Notes under the pieces: generated by a model | What the model was told of the DNA's origin: nothing | Seen by the model: only the letters and a program-made list of their open reading frames with translations | Databases searched by the model: none | In this document: piece after piece, positions 20,920-30,250 of the stretch | Layout of the letters: each line of letters opens with the position of its first letter | Numbering within the stretch: position 1 is the first letter of the stretch | Made by a program: the position numbers and the translations under genes | Assembly (NCBI RefSeq): GCF_902499555.1 | Contig: NZ_CABVMM010000010.1 | Span: 124,001 to 188,000, forward strand | DNA: 64,000 nucleotides | Origin: Mesonia oceanica | Lineage (GTDB): Bacteria; Bacteroidota; Bacteroidia; Flavobacteriales; Flavobacteriaceae | Direction: 5' to 3'

Positions 20920-23900
20920 ATGAACAAAAAGTTTACGATTCTTTATTTTTATGGAATGCTCTTGGCATTCATGATTAGTCCGCATATAGGCTATTCCTAT
21001 GTTGGAGAGAAAGATGTAGAAAAAACAGATCGCCACAAGAAAAATCAACAAGAAGTCCTTGTTCGGGGTGTGATTGTTGATGATCAAGGCGTTCCTTTAG
21101 TAGGAGTTACTGTCATGGAAGAAGGTACTTCTAATGGTACGACTACTGATTTTGATGGTAATTACGAAATCGTTGTAGCTAATAATGAGAGCGTTTTGGT
21201 TTTTTCCTATGTAGGATTTCAAACGATTTCGCAACCGGTAGGAGACAAAAGGAATATTGATATTACCTTAGAACCCAGTACCAATGAATTAGACGAATTG
21301 GTGATTGTAGGTTATTCTAAAGTTTCTCGGGAAGAGTTGACTTCTGCAGTAGCTACGGTGAAAGCAGAACAGATAAAAGATATGCCGGTGAATAGTGCTG
21401 CTGAGGCAATTCAAGGTCGCTTGGCCGGGGTTAGGGTTACTCAATCTGAAGGTGCTCCGGGAGCAGATGTAAGTATTCGAGTTCGTGGAGGTACTTCTAT
21501 AACCCAAGATAACAGTCCGTTGTTTATTGTTGATGGTATTCAGGTAGAAAACGCTTTATCAATACTTTCGCCACAAGAGATAGAATCTATTGATGTGCTT
21601 AAAGATGCAGCATCTACTTCTATTTATGGAGCACGTGGTGCCAACGGTGTGGTTTTAATTACTACTAAAGGAGGGAAGGCTATGCCTACTCAAGTAACTT
21701 ATAATGGTTATACAGGGTTTAGAAAAATAGTGAATAAATTAGATGTGATGAATCCTTATGACTTTGTACAGTATCAATATGAATTGTACAATTTCCCAGA
21801 AGATGAACAATTGTCCAATACTTTTATGGAAAGATATGGTAGGTATCAGGATCTTGATATTTATAAAAGTATTGAAGAGAGAAATTGGCAAGATGAAATA
21901 TTTGGAAGGGACGCACTTAACCAAACTCATAACCTAACCGTTACGGGAGGAGATGCAAAAACTACCTTCAGCCTGAGTTTGAACCATGTGGAAGAGGAAG
22001 GGATTATGTTGAATTCTGGATATAAAAGAAGTTTAGCCAATTTTAAAATGGATCACAAATTAAGTGATAAAATTAAGTTTGGGGTAAACTCTAGGTATAG
22101 TAGAAGAAAAATAACCGGTGCGGGAACATCATCAACAGGTTCTCAAAAATCCAACAGATTGCGTAATGCAGTGAGGTACCAACCTTTTGTAGGTCCTAAC
22201 AACCAAAGTTTTGTAGATGTTTTTGATCCTAATTACGCTACGTTAACCAACTTAGTGAATCCGTTAATGTTAGTGAATGATGAAATTAGAAGAGATTACA
22301 GAAATGATTTAATTTTAAACAGCTATGTTTCGTTTGAAATTTTAGATAACCTTACCTTTAAAACGGTAGCAGGTTATGTGCAGCAAGACCGAAAGGAAAA
22401 TGAATTTATGGGGACGGTAACCAGTGTTGCAAGATCTAATGCAAACTTACCGGTTGTTGATTTATATAGAAGTCAATCTAGAAGGGTTACCAATTCTAAT
22501 ACTTTAAATTATAGTAATAATTTTGGAGATCATAGTATAGATTTATTGGTTGGGCAGGAAACCGTTAGAACAGAGAATGAGTCGGAGAGAATTTATGTGA
22601 AGTGGTTACCGGAAAATATAACCCCGGACAAAGCTTTTGCAAGTATACAAAAGGCTACACCGCCAGAAGGAATGGTACAAGATGCACCAACTAGCTCTAT
22701 GTTACCAGACCGTTTAGCTTCATTTTTTGGTAGGGCACATTATTCTTATAAAAAGAAATACTTAGCTACTTTTTCGGTAAGACGTGATGGTTCTAGTGTT
22801 TTCGGACCGGAGAATAGATTTGCAACTTTTCCTTCTGTGTCTTTAGCATGGAATGCGTATAAAGAAAACTTTATGCAAAGCGCAGATTGGTTATCTAACC
22901 TAAAGTTAAGGTTTAGTTATGGGGAAGTAGGAAATAATAGAATCAAACCATTCTTGTATAATACGTATTTTGATTCTTCCACTGATTATGGTTATGCTTT
23001 CGGGCAATCGGTACAACCGGGTTCTGCTCCACCATCAGAGTTAGCTAATCCAAATATAAAATGGGAATCTACCATCTCTAAAAACTTGGGTATAGATTTC
23101 GGGTTTTTTGATAACAGAGTATATGGTAGTTTAGATGCCTATATTACAGATACAGAAGATTTACTGTTAAGAGCTAAAATCCCTCAAACCAGTGGTTATG
23201 GTTATCAATTTCAAAACTCAGGAAAAACGCGAAATAAAGGTTTAGAGTTAGCTTTAGGAGCGACTATAGTAAATACAGAGAACTTTACTTGGCAAGCAAA
23301 TTTTAATATTTCTACTAATCAAAACAAAATTATTAGTTTAGGTAGAAATACTTCAGGTGAAAATCTAGAATTCTATTACGAAAGTTCAGGATGGGTAAAC
23401 GATATTAGAGACTTTAAAGTAGAAGTTGGGGCTCCGGTGGGGCAATATTATGGCTATGTAACCGAAGGGTTTTATGACTTAGACGATTTTACCTATGATG
23501 CCACTACCCAAGAATATACGTTAAGAGATGATGTACCTAGTTCTAGTGCTGTTGCCTTAGGTTCAAAAGGAGTTAATCCGGGAGATTTAAAGCTAAAAGA
23601 CTTGAATGGAGATGGGATTATTGATGACAATGACAAGAAAGTACTTGGGAATGCGCAACCAGATTTCTTTGGAGGTTTAAATCAACAATTTAAATACAAA
23701 AATTTTGATTTAAGTATGTTCTTTAATTTCTCTGTAGGTAACGACGTGTACAATGCTAATAAAGTTGAATTTACTACACAATACTTGTATAAAGACAACA
23801 ATATGTTAGAAGTGATGAATAATCGTTGGAAGTGGTTTGATGCTAATGGAAATAAAGTAAAAGATCCACAAGCCTTGGCAGATTTAAATCAAAATACAAC

Positions 23901-24204
23901 TATATGGACACCATCCAGCGGTCAATATATTCTACATTCCTATGCTATTGAAGATGGTTCTTTTTTAAGATTGAGTAACCTTACTTTTGGTTATTCACTT
24001 CCTGAAAGTGTATTGAAAAAAATAGGCTTCATTTCAAATTTTAGAATATATGGTACTGTAAATAATGTATTTACGCTTACCAACTATACAGGTTATGATC
24101 CTGAAGCCAACACAAGAAGAAGCAATCCGTTAACTCCCGGTGTAGATTATGCCGCATACCCAAGAAGTAGGTTCTACTTAGCCGGAGTAAACGTAACCTT
24201 TTAA
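20920..24204 (+). CDS. SusC/RagA-type TonB-dependent receptor, first pectin SusC
   Basis: This 1094-residue outer-membrane receptor should import pectin oligosaccharides with the SusD encoded 14 bp downstream. It has a signal peptide (about 1-27), a carboxypeptidase-like regulatory domain (residues about 47-125, VRGVIVDDQGVPLVGVTVM, TDFDGNYEI), the DELVIVGYS motif, a plug (IRVRGGTSITQDNSPLFIVDG, STSIYGARGANGVVLITTKGG) and a beta-barrel ending in FYLAGVNVTF with the terminal aromatic residue expected of outer-membrane proteins. The operator and promoter upstream place it under the LacI regulator. Family certain; pectin substrate from context. Confidence 0.95.
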   Translation: MNKKFTILYFYGMLLAFMISPHIGYSYVGEKDVEKTDRHKKNQQEVLVRGVIVDDQGVPLVGVTVMEEGTSNGTTTDFDGNYEIVVANNESVLVFSYVGFQTISQPVGDKRNIDITLEPSTNELDELVIVGYSKVSREELTSAVATVKAEQIKDMPVNSAAEAIQGRLAGVRVTQSEGAPGADVSIRVRGGTSITQDNSPLFIVDGIQVENALSILSPQEIESIDVLKDAASTSIYGARGANGVVLITTKGGKAMPTQVTYNGYTGFRKIVNKLDVMNPYDFVQYQYELYNFPEDEQLSNTFMERYGRYQDLDIYKSIEERNWQDEIFGRDALNQTHNLTVTGGDAKTTFSLSLNHVEEEGIMLNSGYKRSLANFKMDHKLSDKIKFGVNSRYSRRKITGAGTSSTGSQKSNRLRNAVRYQPFVGPNNQSFVDVFDPNYATLTNLVNPLMLVNDEIRRDYRNDLILNSYVSFEILDNLTFKTVAGYVQQDRKENEFMGTVTSVARSNANLPVVDLYRSQSRRVTNSNTLNYSNNFGDHSIDLLVGQETVRTENESERIYVKWLPENITPDKAFASIQKATPPEGMVQDAPTSSMLPDRLASFFGRAHYSYKKKYLATFSVRRDGSSVFGPENRFATFPSVSLAWNAYKENFMQSADWLSNLKLRFSYGEVGNNRIKPFLYNTYFDSSTDYGYAFGQSVQPGSAPPSELANPNIKWESTISKNLGIDFGFFDNRVYGSLDAYITDTEDLLLRAKIPQTSGYGYQFQNSGKTRNKGLELALGATIVNTENFTWQANFNISTNQNKIISLGRNTSGENLEFYYESSGWVNDIRDFKVEVGAPVGQYYGYVTEGFYDLDDFTYDATTQEYTLRDDVPSSSAVALGSKGVNPGDLKLKDLNGDGIIDDNDKKVLGNAQPDFFGGLNQQFKYKNFDLSMFFNFSVGNDVYNANKVEFTTQYLYKDNNMLEVMNNRWKWFDANGNKVKDPQALADLNQNTTIWTPSSGQYILHSYAIEDGSFLRLSNLTFGYSLPESVLKKIGFISNFRIYGTVNNVFTLTNYTGYDPEANTRRSNPLTPGVDYAAYPRSRFYLAGVNVTF

Positions 24205-24218
24205 AAATTACAAACACA

Positions 24219-26042
24219 ATGAAAATGAAAACTAGATTTATTTTATTCACTTTGTTGATGGGTTTTTCACTCATTTCCTGTGAAGATTATTTAGATACGA
24301 AGAGTCTTTCCAAAGATTCTCAAGGAGATATTTTTAACGATGTTTCCAATACTTCTTCTGCTATTGTAGGAGTTTATGGTGAGCTTATTGGGGATAATGG
24401 TTATGGTAATAGGTTGAGTGAAATATTACCGATGGCTGCCGATGATTTTGAAACTTCGGGAGATTATAATTGTAATGATAGAAGGGGAATTAGCATGTAT
24501 GCCGCTTGTTCTTCTAACCCTGAATTAGACGATCCATTTAGACAGCTTTATAGAGGCATAGAAAGAGCAAACCTTTGTATTAAATACATTCCAACTTCAA
24601 CCGTTTATCAAAACGGTTCAGAAAGTGACAAAAATATGATGGATAGGTATTTAGGGGAGGCTTTAACATTGCGAGCACAATTTTATTATGAACTTATCAG
24701 AAACTGGGGAGATGTGCCTTTTCAAGATAAACCATCTTCAGATTATGATAACCTGTTTTTAGAAAAAACAGATCGTGATATTATCTACGAACAATTATTG
24801 GTAGATTTAGAAGAAGCGGCTCAATATGTGCCTTGGAGAACAGAAGCAAACATTCCACCAACAAGATTGGATAAAGCAGCTGTAAAAGCTTTACGTGCGA
24901 GAATAGCAATGGCGAGAGCAGGATATTCATTAAGAAGGGAATCTCAACAAATGGAGCAAGGTTCAGAACCAAACACCTACTACCAAATAGCAAGACAAGA
25001 ATGTTTAGAAGTTATAGAACGTCGTGGAGATCACGACTTAAATCCAAATTTTGAAGATATTTTCCGTTCCCTTCACGAAGGAAGAGCAGACAATACCAAC
25101 GAAATTATTTTTGAAGTTGGAGCGTTTGGAGGAAACTCTAAAACCGATAGTAAATTAGGCTATTACAATGGTTTAAGGCATGATAGAGCTTCGCAATGGA
25201 ACGGCGGTGGAGGTGTAAATGCTATTCCGGTATATTTCTATGAGTTTAAAAGAGAAGATCAGAGAAGGGATGTAACGATCAATATTTTTGAAGTAAATGC
25301 CGATGAAAAGACAGAAGTAGCGAGAGCGGATAGATGGACAGATGGTAAATTCAGAAAATCTTGGACAAATATTACAGGACCTTCACAAAACTTAGCAGTT
25401 AATTGGCCAATCATTCGTTTTTCAGATGTTTTATTAATGTTCGCTGAAGCAGATAACGAATTAAACAATGGCCCTTCCAATAAAGCGATTAGCGCTTTAC
25501 AAGAAGTAAGAGCTAGAGCGTTTATTGATAACCCTGATGAAATAGAGCCTATCCCAACGGGACAACAAGAGTTTTTTGATGCAATAGTTCACGAAAGGTA
25601 CCTTGAGTTTGGAGGAGAAAGTATTAGAAAATATGACTTAATTAGATGGAACTTATTAAATGAAAAATTTATAGAGACCAGACAAAAGTTAGAAAACTTC
25701 ATGGAAGGGACAGGAGATTATACTAACGTTCCAGCAGTTATTTATTATAAAGAAGCATCCTACGATCCTTCACTATCTGCTCAAGAAGTAGTAGAGGATT
25801 TAGATATTTTCTTTGCTGGTAACGATGAATCTACCGTTTTCTATAATCCTGCTCCAGATGCATCTCAAGTTCCTTCAGGCTATTCTGAGGCAAGATGGAG
25901 AGATGGTATTGAAGAAGAGTACATAGACAGTGAACGTAAAGGATTTATGCAATATTTTGAACCTAATAGAAAAGAATTATTGCCGCTCTACGATGATATT
26001 ATAAATACAAACTATAACCTAACACAAGATTACGGTTACTAA
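24219..26042 (+). CDS. SusD/RagB-type nutrient-binding lipoprotein, first copy
   Basis: This 607-residue surface lipoprotein is the lid of the SusCD importer. The signal ends at FSLISCEDYLDTKS (lipobox cysteine near residue 21), a very typical SusD start. Helical TPR-type segments follow (NTSSAIVGVYGELI, RQLYRGIERANLCIKYI, YLGEALTLRAQFYYELIRNWGDVPF), and the family C-terminal signature is seen in RFSDVLLMFAEADNELN and HERYLEFGGESIRKYDLIRWN. It follows SusC by 14 bp and precedes a beta-helix lipoprotein by 10 bp. Confidence 0.95.
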   Translation: MKMKTRFILFTLLMGFSLISCEDYLDTKSLSKDSQGDIFNDVSNTSSAIVGVYGELIGDNGYGNRLSEILPMAADDFETSGDYNCNDRRGISMYAACSSNPELDDPFRQLYRGIERANLCIKYIPTSTVYQNGSESDKNMMDRYLGEALTLRAQFYYELIRNWGDVPFQDKPSSDYDNLFLEKTDRDIIYEQLLVDLEEAAQYVPWRTEANIPPTRLDKAAVKALRARIAMARAGYSLRRESQQMEQGSEPNTYYQIARQECLEVIERRGDHDLNPNFEDIFRSLHEGRADNTNEIIFEVGAFGGNSKTDSKLGYYNGLRHDRASQWNGGGGVNAIPVYFYEFKREDQRRDVTINIFEVNADEKTEVARADRWTDGKFRKSWTNITGPSQNLAVNWPIIRFSDVLLMFAEADNELNNGPSNKAISALQEVRARAFIDNPDEIEPIPTGQQEFFDAIVHERYLEFGGESIRKYDLIRWNLLNEKFIETRQKLENFMEGTGDYTNVPAVIYYKEASYDPSLSAQEVVEDLDIFFAGNDESTVFYNPAPDASQVPSGYSEARWRDGIEEEYIDSERKGFMQYFEPNRKELLPLYDDIINTNYNLTQDYGY

Positions 26043-26052
26043 AATTATAACC

Positions 26053-27765
26053 ATGAATATTTATAAATCAAATAAAACCAACTTAAGCAGACTTTTTATA
26101 GCACTGCTTGGCATATTGGCGATATGGTCATGCGAGAAAGACGATGATTATACGCCAGAAGGAGAAACAAGAATGTTTACCCCGGTAGAAATTAATTCTC
26201 AAAGTTTCGAAGATCGAGTAGAACTAACTTGGAATCCATCACTTTTTACCGATGGAATAAATGAAACCTATACAGCTCAAGTATCTCAAGATTCTTTATT
26301 TTCAGCAGAGAGTGAACTAGTATTAGAAAAAGTTACCGATACTTCAGGAGTTGTTTTTACCGATCAAGAATTAGAAGTAAGAACAGATTATTTCGTAAGG
26401 GTAAAAGCGAATGCAATTGATGATAGACCAGCATCTAAATGGAGTATTAGTACTGGTTTTTCCATTAGAGGAGTTCAAAAATTGTATCCTATTTTAAGTC
26501 CGTCAATATTGGCGACAAAGGTGAAATTAGAGTGGGAATATACAGAAGGAGTTACTGAATTTAGATTTCAAGAATATACACAAGATGAGACAGACCTAAC
26601 TTCAGAACCTGTTTTGATAGGTGATCCTATGCTATTTCCTATTTCAGCTGAAGAAGAACAAAATGCCATGAAAACAGTAGAAGGTTTAGAACCAAACACG
26701 AAGTATTTTGTAGACTTGTACAAAGGTCCTGTTAGCATTGGTTATAGAAGTTTTAAAACCAAAGAAGAAAGTACTTATACTGCCATATTATCACCGGGGG
26801 ACGATATTGTGACCATCGTAAATAACAGTGAAGATGGAGCTATTATAGGTCTTGAACCAGGTGTTTATGATACAGGTGATGATAGGTTTCAGATAGATGG
26901 AAAAACAATTACCATCGAATCTATCTCTAACGATCCTAATGACACAAAGATTAATTTCGAAGAATTCACCTTAAATGATACTGGAGCTGGTATTACGTTA
27001 AGAGGTTTAGAAATAGATGGACAAAATAACGCCTTGTATCTTATTAACCTAACAAGTAGTGATGGTAATGGAGATCCTGCAGATTATACCGATGTAATGA
27101 TTGATAATTGTATTGTTCATGACATAGAAACCAGTGCATTTAGAGCAAATAGAGGGTCAGATGGAGCCTATTTTATGAACACGTTTACCATTCAATATTC
27201 GACTTTTTACAATTTTGCACCCGGTAGTTATGCCTTTATCCACGCTGAAGAATTGGTATTTAATGAATTGAAATTATCTAACTCAACGTTCTATAAAACA
27301 GGAGATATTTTTATACGTTACAGAAAAGATTTTGATAGCCCAATCCCCAATCCATTATTTACTATAGAATATTGTACCATTAATAGTATAGGTTTTAGTA
27401 ACAACTATACATTGTTAGATTTAAAAGACAAGCAAGCAACGCTTAATTTTAAAAATAGCATCTTAGCAAATATCCCAAGAGAAGGAGGTACTGCAGAAAC
27501 AGATTTAGTAAGAATTGATAACGAAACATCAGCTGCTTCTTTTTCTTTCAGTAATTTCTTCAACTTAACCAATGGAGATCTAGATGATCCTCAAGAAGTA
27601 GTAATTCCACAACCAGAGGAAGGATATATTGCTTCTCAAAATATGTATAATATAGATTTAGGTTGGGATAATAACACTACAGATTTCACCCTTCCTGCAG
27701 ATTCAGAATTACAAAATGCATCATCTACAGGAGGCGCAATAGGAGATCCTAAATGGTGGTATTAA
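26053..27765 (+). CDS. Surface lipoprotein with FN3-like and DUF4957/DUF5123-like beta-helix domains
   Basis: This 570-residue protein has a lipoprotein signal (AIWSCEKDDD near residue 26). Residues about 45-240 hold two fibronectin III-like domains (VELTWNPSLF, TDYFVRVKANAID, VKLEWEYTEGVTEFRFQEY, NTKYFVDLYKGPVSIGYRSF). The rest looks like a right-handed beta-helix (GAGITLRGLEIDGQNNALYL, VMIDNCIVHDI, STFYKTGDIFI, LDLKDKQATLNFKNSI) ending GGAIGDPKWWY, as in DUF4957/DUF5123 proteins found in Bacteroidota pectin loci. I see no pectate lyase catalytic signature. It sits in the SusE/F position after SusD, so pectin binding at the surface is the likely role, but a lyase of unknown type is possible. 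Confidence 0.8.
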   Translation: MNIYKSNKTNLSRLFIALLGILAIWSCEKDDDYTPEGETRMFTPVEINSQSFEDRVELTWNPSLFTDGINETYTAQVSQDSLFSAESELVLEKVTDTSGVVFTDQELEVRTDYFVRVKANAIDDRPASKWSISTGFSIRGVQKLYPILSPSILATKVKLEWEYTEGVTEFRFQEYTQDETDLTSEPVLIGDPMLFPISAEEEQNAMKTVEGLEPNTKYFVDLYKGPVSIGYRSFKTKEESTYTAILSPGDDIVTIVNNSEDGAIIGLEPGVYDTGDDRFQIDGKTITIESISNDPNDTKINFEEFTLNDTGAGITLRGLEIDGQNNALYLINLTSSDGNGDPADYTDVMIDNCIVHDIETSAFRANRGSDGAYFMNTFTIQYSTFYNFAPGSYAFIHAEELVFNELKLSNSTFYKTGDIFIRYRKDFDSPIPNPLFTIEYCTINSIGFSNNYTLLDLKDKQATLNFKNSILANIPREGGTAETDLVRIDNETSAASFSFSNFFNLTNGDLDDPQEVVIPQPEEGYIASQNMYNIDLGWDNNTTDFTLPADSELQNASSTGGAIGDPKWWY

Positions 27766-27795
27766 TAGATTATGTTTATTTGGAAATAGCCCCGA

Positions 27796-27813
27796 TGAAA
27801 GCAAATGCTTTCA
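27796..27813. other. Small hairpin TGAAAGC-AAAT-GCTTTCA
   Basis: A perfect 7-bp stem with a 4-base loop just after the beta-helix lipoprotein gene. It lacks a following T-run and may protect the 3' end of the upstream message. Confidence 0.35.
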
Positions 27814-27829
27814 AAATAAACTAAACTTT

Positions 27830-27878
27830 GCCCTCTGGATATTCTTTTTGAGAGAATTGAATATTCAGGGGCATTTTT
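27830..27878 (+). terminator. Hairpin with T-run before the pectate lyase fusion gene
   Basis: GCCCTCTGGATATTC (27830-27844) pairs imperfectly with GAATATTCAGGGGC (27859-27872), followed by ATTTTTTA. It separates the SusCD operon from the lyase gene and covers the upstream TTG codon, arguing for the later ATG start of that gene. Confidence 0.55.
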
Positions 27879-27886
27879 TAAAAACC

Positions 27887-30103
27887 ATGAGAATGCTAAA
27901 AACAAAAAAAAATATAAGTCTACTTTTATTTTTAATACTGAATGTTCTGTGGTCTTATTCTCAGACACTATCCTTTCCCGGTGCGGAAGGTTTTGGTAGA
28001 TATACCACCGGAGGGCGTGGTGGAATTATTTATACCGTAACCAATTTAAATGACGATGGAGAAGGAAGCCTGCGGAAGGGAATAGTAAAACACGAAAAAA
28101 GAACAATTGTTTTTGCAGTTTCAGGAACTATTAATTTAAAGTCATCATTAGATATAAATCAAGGTAACCTTACTATTGCCGGACAAACTGCGCCTGGTGG
28201 CGGAATTACCTTGAAAGGATACCCGTTAAAAGTAAAAGCAGATAATGTAATTATTCGTTATCTACGTTGTCGAATGGGCGATATAAATGAAGTAGAAGAC
28301 GATGCTTTTGGAGGTCGAGACCAGAAAGATATTATTTTAGACCATTGCTCTATTAGTTGGGCAACCGATGAAAACGCTTCTTTTTATTGGAATAAAAACT
28401 TCACGATGCAATGGTGTATTATTTCAGAAGCTTTAAACCGTTCCGTGCATCATAAAGGAGCCCATGGTTATGGGGGAATTTGGGGCGGTGAAAATGCAAG
28501 TTTCCACCACAATCTTTTTGTGAGCAATAATAGCAGAAATCCTCGTTTTGGAGGATCTAAGACAGTTCCTAACCCACCAAGTGAATTTGTAGACTTTAGG
28601 AATAATGTAATTTTCAATTGGGGAGATAACAGTATTTATGGCGGAGAAAAAGGAAATTACAATATGGTAAATAACTATTTTAAAGCAGGACCTGCCACCA
28701 CTTCCTCTAAATTAGATAGAATTGTGAGTCCATCAACACCCTATGGGAAGTTTTACATCAATGGAAATTATGTAGAAGGATTTCCCGAAATATCCAAAGA
28801 CAACTGGAATGGTGGTGTACAATGCGAAAATCCCTTAGAAACTAAGCACGATAAAGAATTTCCTATCAATAATAACGTGAAAACAGAAACTGCTCAAGAA
28901 GCCTATAAAAGTGTGCTTCAAAAAGTAGGATTAAATAAAGTTAGGGATAAAGTAGATAAAAGAATTATATATGAAGTAAGATCGGGAGAAACAACATTTG
29001 GGGATGGGATTATTGATTCTCAAGAAGATGTTGGTGGTTGGCCTAAGCTAAGAAAAGGAAGAAGCCTAAAAGATACCGATGAAGATGGAATGCCAGATGA
29101 ATGGGAAGAAGAAAAAGGTTTATCCCCATCTAAAAATGATGCCAACGATTTTGATTTAGATAAAAATTACACCAATATAGAAGTGTATTTTAATCAATTG
29201 GTAGCCTCAGAAGAAACTTCAGTAGCAAAAAGTTATGATTTTGTAGTTGCGCAAGATGGAAGTGGCGACTTTACTAAAATTTCAGAGCTCATCAATAACT
29301 TACCTAATTTTCGGGATCAAGAAACCAAGGTATTTATTGAAAAAGGCATTTATAAAGAAAAACTCGTACTTCCTTCCTCCAAAACCAATATTACTTTTGT
29401 AGGGGAAGATAAAGATAGTACCATCATTACTTATGATGATTATGCACGAGAATTAAACGGATTTGGAGAAGAAATAGGAACAACAGGTTCTACCTCTTTT
29501 TTCATATTTGGTAATCATTTTAAAGCCGAAAACTTAACTTTCGAAAATAGTGCGGCTCCCATTGCACAGGCAGTAGCTGTAAGGGTAGATGGTGATCAAG
29601 TGATTTTTAAAAATTGTAATTTTTTAGGAAATCAAGATACCCTATACTTACATGGTAAAAAAAGCAGGCAATATTATAAAGATTGTTATATCGAAGGAAC
29701 CGTCGATTTTATTTTCGGTTGGTCTGCCGCTTTATTTGAAAACTGTCAGATTCATAGTAAATCTCCAGGCTACGTTACTGCAGCATCAACAGAAAAAGAC
29801 GCAGATTACGGTATCGTATTTAAAAATTGTGAGTTTACCGCAGATACTGAAAAAAATAGTGTCTATTTAGGAAGACCTTGGCGGGATTATGCGCAAACCG
29901 TTTTAATTAATTGCCACTTAGGAGATCACATAAAACCCGAAGGTTGGCACAATTGGAACAAACCACAAGCAGAAAAAACGAGTTTTTATGCAGAATATAA
30001 TTCTACGGGAGAAGGAGCTGACGGTAAAAGAGTAAAATGGACTAAAAAACTCAACAAAAAACAACTTGAAAAATATAATCTATACAATATTATCGGAATA
30101 TAA
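27887..30103 (+). CDS. Pectate lyase (PL1-type) - pectin methylesterase (CE8) fusion, secreted
   Basis: This 738-residue protein has a signal peptide (ISLLLFLILNVLWSYSQ). Residues about 28-400 form a pectate lyase family 1 beta-helix: FPGAEGFGRYTTGGRGG, VSGTINLKSSL, ADNVIIRYLRCRMGD, AFGGRDQKDIILDHCSISWA and HHNLFVSNNSRNPR. A calcium-type DxDxD linker follows (DTDEDGMPDEWEEE). Residues about 455-738 are a CE8 pectinesterase: VVAQDGSGDFTKI, GNQDTLYLHGKKSRQYYKDC, GTVDFIFGWSAALFENC and YLGRPWRDYAQTVLIN, with the two catalytic Asp and the Arg of the family. De-esterification and cleavage are thus joined in one enzyme. I start at ATG 27887 because it gives the signal peptide directly; an in-frame TTG at 27848 lies in a hairpin. 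Confidence 0.92.
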   Translation: MRMLKTKKNISLLLFLILNVLWSYSQTLSFPGAEGFGRYTTGGRGGIIYTVTNLNDDGEGSLRKGIVKHEKRTIVFAVSGTINLKSSLDINQGNLTIAGQTAPGGGITLKGYPLKVKADNVIIRYLRCRMGDINEVEDDAFGGRDQKDIILDHCSISWATDENASFYWNKNFTMQWCIISEALNRSVHHKGAHGYGGIWGGENASFHHNLFVSNNSRNPRFGGSKTVPNPPSEFVDFRNNVIFNWGDNSIYGGEKGNYNMVNNYFKAGPATTSSKLDRIVSPSTPYGKFYINGNYVEGFPEISKDNWNGGVQCENPLETKHDKEFPINNNVKTETAQEAYKSVLQKVGLNKVRDKVDKRIIYEVRSGETTFGDGIIDSQEDVGGWPKLRKGRSLKDTDEDGMPDEWEEEKGLSPSKNDANDFDLDKNYTNIEVYFNQLVASEETSVAKSYDFVVAQDGSGDFTKISELINNLPNFRDQETKVFIEKGIYKEKLVLPSSKTNITFVGEDKDSTIITYDDYARELNGFGEEIGTTGSTSFFIFGNHFKAENLTFENSAAPIAQAVAVRVDGDQVIFKNCNFLGNQDTLYLHGKKSRQYYKDCYIEGTVDFIFGWSAALFENCQIHSKSPGYVTAASTEKDADYGIVFKNCEFTADTEKNSVYLGRPWRDYAQTVLINCHLGDHIKPEGWHNWNKPQAEKTSFYAEYNSTGEGADGKRVKWTKKLNKKQLEKYNLYNIIGI

Positions 30104-30213
30104 CTTTCTTAAAATCACTAGCTCTAAAATCATAGTTTATTATATTTCGAGTGCAATAATTAATAGATTGTCAATTTTAAGAGTGAAAATTATGTTAATT
30201 GATAAAGGTTTTA

Positions 30214-30221
30214 TACATTAG
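30214..30221 (+). promoter_or_regulatory. -7 element TACATTAG of the GH28 operon
   Basis: One mismatch from TAnnTTTG. The -33 region is weak (TTA at 30195-30197, 16-bp spacer). Its value lies in the abutting operator, the same arrangement as at kduI and susC. Confidence 0.5.
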
Positions 30222-30235
30222 TGCAATCGATTACA
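30222..30235 (+). promoter_or_regulatory. LacI-type operator TGCAATCGATTACA before the GH28 gene
   Basis: Identical to the susC operator at 20857-20870 and likewise immediately downstream of the -7 box. It overlaps an in-frame GTG, which therefore is unlikely to be the gene start. Confidence 0.75.
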
Positions 30236-30250
30236 ATTAATTATTTGTTT

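Noticed and set aside
27848..27886. TTG start for the lyase-esterase fusion
   Set aside because: It lies in a terminator-like hairpin and would place 13 polar residues before the signal peptide.
30221..30250. GTG start for the GH28 gene
   Set aside because: It overlaps the operator and the expected transcription start; ATG 30251 gives a proper lipoprotein signal.
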